Assembly: GCA_964477485.1 (NCBI GenBank) | Contig: CAYZEE010000024.1 | Coordinates: 1-17,958, forward strand | Length of the DNA: 17,958 nucleotides | Source: CAYZEE01 sp964477485 | GTDB lineage: Bacteria > Patescibacteriota > Microgenomatia > Levybacterales > UBA12049 | Direction: 5' to 3' | In this document: piece by piece, positions 14,229 through 17,958 of the stretch | How positions within the stretch are numbered: the first letter of the stretch is position 1 | How the letters are laid out: each line of letters starts with the position of its first letter | Program-made: the position numbers and the translations under genes | The notes under the pieces: model-generated | The model's input: only the letters and a program-made list of their open reading frames with translations | Told to the model about the DNA's origin: nothing | Databases searched by the model: none

Positions 14229-15493
14229 ATGAATTTCACATTAAAAGAATTCCCAGAAGAAATTGCCAAAGAATTAAATATTCCTATCCAGGTAGTTGAA
14301 GGATTTTTAAGTTCCGATATTGGCACAAAATGGATTCTTGATAAAGATTTGAATATTTCGGAGGTAGAGTTGGCAATGTTTATAAAAACCATCAGAAAAA
14401 GATTAAGTTTTAAACATTTAAACATAAATGCGTTAGGGTTAGGTAAAGATAGAAAAAACAAAATTAAAGAACTAAAAGAAATAAGCAGAGCGTACCTAGA
14501 ATTTTATAGACTGCACAAGAAATATTATCAAAAGAAAAAGTCTATTAAAGAAATAGAATCGCTTTTGAATAAAGGGACATTAATATTTGAAGGGGGAATT
14601 TCCAGGGAGAATTTTTTTAAACTTTTACCAAATTTGTTACTTAAAATTACCCCTCAAGAGCTTGAATCCTCTTACATTATTAATACTTTATTTCGTCAAA
14701 AAATAGCAGAATACCTAGAAAAAGAGATTAAATATAAATTATACGCCAGAGGCTCTTTATTATTTTTTAATTCACATTCGTTCGGAAATGGGTATCTAGC
14801 TAACTTCTGTCATGAAAATAAAATTAAAACATCTCTAAATACATACCTTCATCTTCAAGGTAGTGATTTGGATTTGAAGTATATGGTCAAGACGGATTCA
14901 GAAGCATTATCTACCAAAAAAATTGAAAAAATTAGATTTAAGATTAATAATTACCTCAAAAAATATAATAATTACTTAACGATTGAATGTGTGAGATTAG
15001 ATATTAAAGCCAATGATTCGGTTTGGGAAGTTTCAGACTTAAATTCTCTTGAAAAATATTCACTAATAAGGAATTTCTTTCAGATGTAAAAAAAGATAAA
15101 GCTATATTGAGGAATTCTTTTAATTCTGATGTTTGCAAGAAGTGTCAAATACTAAGAACAAAAAACAAAATAATTGACAACAAGTTAAGGCTTGGACCTA
15201 ATGAGGTATCCCTACTTACCAAAGCCTTCGCGTTAACCCTAGAAAAATTTAAGGTTAATAAAAGTTTGTCTGAGTTTTTTAGCACAAAATGGGAAAATTT
15301 TCTTATTCCTAGTATGATGGAAACCGATTTTTTAGGCTACATTAGCAAAGCTTATCTTTTCCAGATTTTTAGAAGTTTGTTTTTTTCAAGCGGGTATAGA
15401 TTCTCGGACGAGGAAGAAAAGGAAATATTTAATAAAATCTTAAAAAACTATTCGGTCTTTTTAAAAAAAACTAAAATAGCTTATTTAAGCTAA
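14229..15493 (+). pseudogene. unrecognised protein split by a -1 frameshift; weak nucleotidyltransferase-like motif
   Basis: One protein of about 421 residues in two frames: 14229-15089 and, in the -1 frame, about 15053-15493. Adding one base to the A5 run at 15052-15056 gives the continuous reading LEKIFTNKEFLSDVKKDK; the downstream frame has no upstream start of its own except a TTG at 15107. The N terminus (FPEEIAKELNIPIQVVEGFL) is helical, a lysine-rich helix lies at about 70-115, and the middle contains LQGSDLDLKYMV followed about 40 residues later by TIECVRLDI, which resembles the acidic pattern of nucleotidyltransferases (DhDh and a third Asp), although the preceding GS loop is not convincing. 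After the shift comes VCKKCQIL, a possible metal-binding CxxC. No family is recognised. It starts 3 nt after the radical SAM stop, so both are one operon, and its tail overlaps the GT2 gene by 23 nt. Confidence 0.6.
15461..15492 (-). terminator. terminator-like hairpin between converging genes
   Basis: The palindrome TAGCTTATTTAAGCTA (15477-15492) is followed on the minus strand by TTTTAGTTTTTTTT, as in an intrinsic terminator, and covers the ends of both converging genes. The stem is AT-rich and the loop tight, so it is moderate at best. Confidence 0.45.
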
Positions 15494-16538
15494 GCCATTT
15501 AGAAATTTCCCATTTAATTAAAGTTTTTAAAATGTAAGGATAAAATCTTAAGGGAGTTCTCTTTTTTAATATCCAGTAGGGAAGATAAATAACTTGTATA
15601 GTATCTTTTAAGAGTAAATAAAATATTGCTTCAATCTTATGCGATAAAGACTCTTTTATTAAAACTACCCGTGATAAACGCAAAAAGTAATTGAAAAGTT
15701 CAACTGATATTAGGAGTAATAAAAAAATATGCCTAAAGACGAAAAATAATATTATTAGAAACAAAAGTGAAGTAGGATAGTCTAAGAAGAAATTAAGATA
15801 AGGGATTTTAAGGTTTTCTTTGCCCCCAGAAATCAAAATATTACTTGTGGCCCTAGCCTCTTTGGTTAACTTGTTCAAAAATAAATTATTTTTGGTTAAA
15901 TCAGCATCGTGAATAGTTTCGATCTGCGGGGCGTAGAGCAACTTATATCCAAGATTGTACATCTTTATCTGGAGAAAAGTATCTTCACCCGCACTATCTT
16001 CAAATCCCGCAGGGAAATATCCACTTTCAACAAGTACTTTCTTATATATGGCTCCCACTGCTATTGAGAAAGCTGTAAAATTATTAAGATCTATTATTAA
16101 TTTCTTGTCGCCTTTTTTAAATACTGTTTTTCGCCTAATGTCTCTTATAACATTATAATCATCTGTTCGTTTGCTTTTGTAAGAAACGCATATTCCTTCA
16201 ATCTGAGGATATTCTTTAAATAGTTTTTCTAATTCTTTTAGTAGAGTTTTGGGAAAAAGAGTATGTCCATCAAGAAATAAGGCTATATCGCCTCGAGCTA
16301 TCTTAGTGGCTTCGTTTCTTGCTTTTGAAATTCCGACATTTTTATCAAATCTGATAATTTTGCTTGTAAATCTTTTCGCAATTTTAATGGAATCATCGGA
16401 GCTGGCATCGTCTACGCATATTAGCTCATAATTATCTTTAGAATAAGTTTATTCGCCCACGTTTTTAAGCGTATCTGGTAGCTTTTTAGCTTCGTTTCGG
16501 AAAACTACAATAATCGAAAAAAAATTGTTAGAAATCAT
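15471..16538 (-). pseudogene. GT2 membrane-anchored glycosyltransferase with in-frame TAA
   Basis: A 355-codon GT2 glycosyltransferase read from ATG 16538 to TAG 15473-15471, interrupted only by TAA at codon 30 (16451-16449). The N terminus is MISNNFFSIIVVFRNEAKKL; after the stop follow YELICVDDASSDDS (nucleotide-binding DD), FDKNVGISKARNEA, ALFLDGHTLFP (a DGH in place of DxD, as in ExoA-like enzymes), AGEDTFLQIKMYNLGYKLLYAP (the ED acceptor motif), and a membrane part with one long or two helices (about 235-275). The stop stands where this family commonly has Gln (LKNVGE-stop-TYSKDNYE), so one C-to-T change of CAA would explain it. It would transfer a sugar to a lipid-linked or extracellular polymer. 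The start overlaps the kinase stop (ATGA, 16538-16535), implying coupling. A GTG at 16058 might restart but would lack the catalytic half. Confidence 0.75.
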
Positions 16539-17089
16539 TTAATGATTTTAGCAATAACATCATCAATCTTATCGGCAGAACTATCATTTTTGTATATAAA
16601 TAAGGGAATATTATTTTTTTTCGATGCTTTTTTGGCATATTCTAGCTCTATTTTTGAATCTCTCCTGATTGTTTTGAGTAAATAAGATCTCTTTTTAGTT
16701 TTATCCAACATCCTTCTTCTTTCTAATTCTAATTCGTCTAAGGTAATAAAGATAATACCTGAAGCTTTTTCTAACAGATTTTTAGGGATTACAGATCTCT
16801 TTCTTCCAAATTCATAACAGCAAAAATGAACCTCCCAAATAAAAATTCCCGTTTTTTGTTTTAAAACTAACTTTTCTGCTACTCGTTCACGTAAGATATC
16901 TCTTTTATCTATATTCAGTTTTATAAAACTTTTTCCAAAAATTTCTTTTGCTGAAGATTTTAGTAAATTGGAAAAAACAATGGTTTTAAACCTGTTTTTA
17001 ATAGAAGGAGAAGAAATTAAAGTTGTTTTGCCCACACCCTTGGCTCCGCCTATAAGTACATGCTTAATATTTTTAGAAGGAATAGACAT
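16535..17089 (-). CDS. P-loop kinase resembling archaeal adenylate kinase
   Basis: A 184-residue P-loop phosphotransferase with the overall plan of the archaeal adenylate kinase family (AdkA-like): strand HVLIGG, Walker A GAKGVGKTT (residues 15-23), then FKTIVFSNLLKSSAKE where AdkA has its NMP-binding part, KRDILRERVAEKLV matching the family's RD-x-R helix, FIWEVHF in place of the Walker B-like DTH strand, FITLDELELERRRMLD, an Arg-rich lid KTKKRS, and YAKKASKKNNIPLFIY near the end. It would phosphorylate a nucleotide or related substrate in the cytoplasm; the missing Asp in WEVH leaves substrate and even activity open. It is the first gene of a minus-strand operon with the GT2 gene (4-nt overlap) and is divergent from the UMP kinase gene. 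A promoter with short leader precedes it. The gene is intact, unlike its three neighbours. Confidence 0.72.
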   Translation of the reverse strand: MSIPSKNIKHVLIGGAKGVGKTTLISSPSIKNRFKTIVFSNLLKSSAKEIFGKSFIKLNIDKRDILRERVAEKLVLKQKTGIFIWEVHFCCYEFGRKRSVIPKNLLEKASGIIFITLDELELERRRMLDKTKKRSYLLKTIRRDSKIELEYAKKASKKNNIPLFIYKNDSSADKIDDVIAKIIK

Positions 17090-17103
17090 AATATATAAGC
17101 TTT

Positions 17104-17132
17104 TGTATAGCAGAGTTTAGATTAAAAAACAA
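17104..17132 (-). promoter_or_regulatory. promoter of the kinase-GT2 operon
   Basis: Minus strand: -35 TTGTTT (17132-17127), 17-nt spacer, extended -10 TGCTATACA (hexamer 17109-17104), 14 nt before ATG 17089. Confidence 0.6.
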
Positions 17133-17141
17133 GGTTGCTGA

Positions 17142-17170
17142 TTGATTATTTATTAATTTAATGGTAGCAT
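17142..17170 (+). promoter_or_regulatory. possible promoter of the UMP kinase gene
   Basis: -35 TTGATT (17142-17147), 17-nt spacer, extended -10 TGGTAGCAT (hexamer 17165-17170). It would give a leader of about 21 nt. The -10 hexamer is weaker than the others in the window. Confidence 0.42.
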
Positions 17171-17197
17171 TAAAAACTAACACCACGTGCTAGTCTT

Positions 17198-17896
17198 ATG
17201 GCTTGTGTAGAGAAAGTTATAATGTCCATCGGCGGATCCCTCATTGTTCCAAATGGAGGGATTAATACCGATTTTCTTAAGAAGCTTAACGCTTTTATAA
17301 GAGCGCAACTGGCGAAAAACAAAAATCGCCAGTTTTTTTTAATTATTGGGGGAGGAGGGACCACGAGACATTATCAAAATGGAGCAAGAGACATTATTAA
17401 CGATAAAATTACGAATGAAGATTTAGATTGGCTAGGGATACATGCTACGAGACTTAACGCTCACCTTATAAGAACAATTTTTCGGGATCTTGCACATCCA
17501 TATATTTTGAAACATTACGAAATTATTAGAAAAGTTGAAGAGCAAATTGTTATAGGATCAGGCTGGAAACCGGGTTGGTCAACAGACTTTTGTGCTGTAA
17601 TGACCTGCGAAGATTATAATGTTAAGACAATAGTCAATCTTAGCGTTAGTCAAGTTTATAATAAAGATCCTCAAAAATTTCAGGACGCAAAACCTATCGA
17701 AGATATCTCCTGGGCGAAGTTCAGAAAGTTAGTTGGTGACGAGTGGATTCCCGGCATGCACGCTCCTTTCGATCCGGTTGCATCTAAAAAAGCACAAGAA
17801 TTGGGAGTAAAAGTAGTGGTATTAAAGGGAGATGATTTTGATAATCTTGAAAGATATTTTGATGGAAAAAAGTTTGTGGGAACTGTGATAGAATAA
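17198..17896 (+). CDS. archaeal-type UMP kinase (amino acid kinase family)
   Basis: A 232-residue amino-acid-kinase-fold enzyme most like archaeal-type PyrH (UMP to UDP, ATP-dependent, cytoplasmic). Visible: VIMSIGGSLIVP at residues 7-18 (phosphate-binding GGS), FLIIGGGGTTRHYQNGAR at 47-64, LDWLGIHATRLNAHLI, GWKPGWSTDFCAVM (nucleotide-binding DxxAV-like), VNLSVSQVYNKDPQKFQDAKPIEDISW, and GMHAPFDPVASKKAQELGVKV. Length is right for the family. The Arg in TTRHY and the STDFCAV segment point to the archaeal branch rather than the bacterial PyrH found beside tsf/frr. ATG 17198 is used because a later ATG (17222) would remove part of strand 1. An intrinsic-terminator-like structure lies at codons 37-48. 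Whether it is the cell's only UMP kinase, or belongs to the accessory pathway beside it, is open; a specialised small-molecule kinase is possible. Confidence 0.82.
   Translation: MACVEKVIMSIGGSLIVPNGGINTDFLKKLNAFIRAQLAKNKNRQFFLIIGGGGTTRHYQNGARDIINDKITNEDLDWLGIHATRLNAHLIRTIFRDLAHPYILKHYEIIRKVEEQIVIGSGWKPGWSTDFCAVMTCEDYNVKTIVNLSVSQVYNKDPQKFQDAKPIEDISWAKFRKLVGDEWIPGMHAPFDPVASKKAQELGVKVVVLKGDDFDNLERYFDGKKFVGTVIE
17307..17340 (+). terminator. intrinsic-terminator structure inside the UMP kinase CDS
   Basis: Perfect 9-bp stem AACTGGCGA (17307-17315) / TCGCCAGTT (17326-17334), 10-nt A-rich loop, and an unbroken run of eight T at 17333-17340. It begins 109 nt after the start codon. It is the best terminator-like signal in the window and lies in the sense direction within a gene, so it may act as an attenuator. 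Confidence 0.7.
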
Positions 17897-17952
17897 ATTC
17901 CAAATTCAAAGCACCAAATTCCAAATAATATCTAAATTCAAATTTTTAAATA
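17897..17952. repeat. heptamer repeat after the UMP kinase gene
   Basis: About eight consecutive 7-nt units (attccaa, attcaaa, gcaccaa, attccaa, ataatat, ctaaatt, caaattt, ttaaata) begin directly after the stop codon and run to the right edge. Same family as the repeats in and before the GT4 gene. Confidence 0.62.
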
Positions 17953-17958
17953 CAAAAC

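Overview
The window looks like a piece of a small, AT-rich bacterial genome of the Candidate Phyla Radiation (Patescibacteria), probably the Microgenomates side; this assignment is an inference. It rests on an almost complete lack of Shine-Dalgarno sequences, extended -10 promoters (TGnTATAAT-like) placed 6-8 nt before start codons (leaderless mRNAs), a stand-alone 5'-3' exonuclease instead of full-length DNA polymerase I, tRNAs without encoded CCA, A/T-rich heptamer repeats, and many short unfamiliar proteins. TGA is used as a normal stop (murL, the GT4 gene, the kinase gene), so the UGA=Gly code of Gracilibacteria and Absconditabacteria does not apply.

Layout. 1-781: remains of a protein gene cut by the left edge, with one in-frame TGA and one frameshift. 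820-1016: two divergent tRNAs with CAT anticodon, driven by overlapping back-to-back promoters; the minus-strand one has the C1:A72 mark of initiator tRNA but an abnormal body. 1059-2398: a small membrane protein, a nucleoside 2-deoxyribosyltransferase-like protein with no ordinary start codon, and a small protein on the minus strand. 2459-4995: murL and murD, overlapping by ATGA, the two-step alternative route that puts D-glutamate into peptidoglycan by ligating L-Glu and epimerising it afterwards. 5022-8888: housekeeping genes trpS, ftsH and a polA-type exonuclease. 8929-12950: a GT4 glycosyltransferase carrying heptamer repeats inside its reading frame, a possible short RNA, a polytopic membrane protein, an MFS transporter and mutM.

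13003-17896 is the accessory part: a radical SAM protein with unusual CX8CX2C spacing, an unrecognised protein with a weak nucleotidyltransferase-like motif and a CxxC, a membrane-anchored GT2 glycosyltransferase, an archaeal-adenylate-kinase-like P-loop kinase, and an archaeal-type UMP kinase. The first three are each broken (two -1 frameshifts at A5 runs, one nonsense codon), which suggests joint decay of one pathway, or assembly errors. The UMP kinase gene has a textbook intrinsic-terminator structure inside its coding sequence.

The observations I rate highest are the initiator-like tRNA with its overlapping divergent promoters, the intragenic terminator in the UMP kinase gene, the heptamer repeat family that has invaded a coding sequence, the murL-murD pair, and the broken radical SAM/GT2/kinase cluster.
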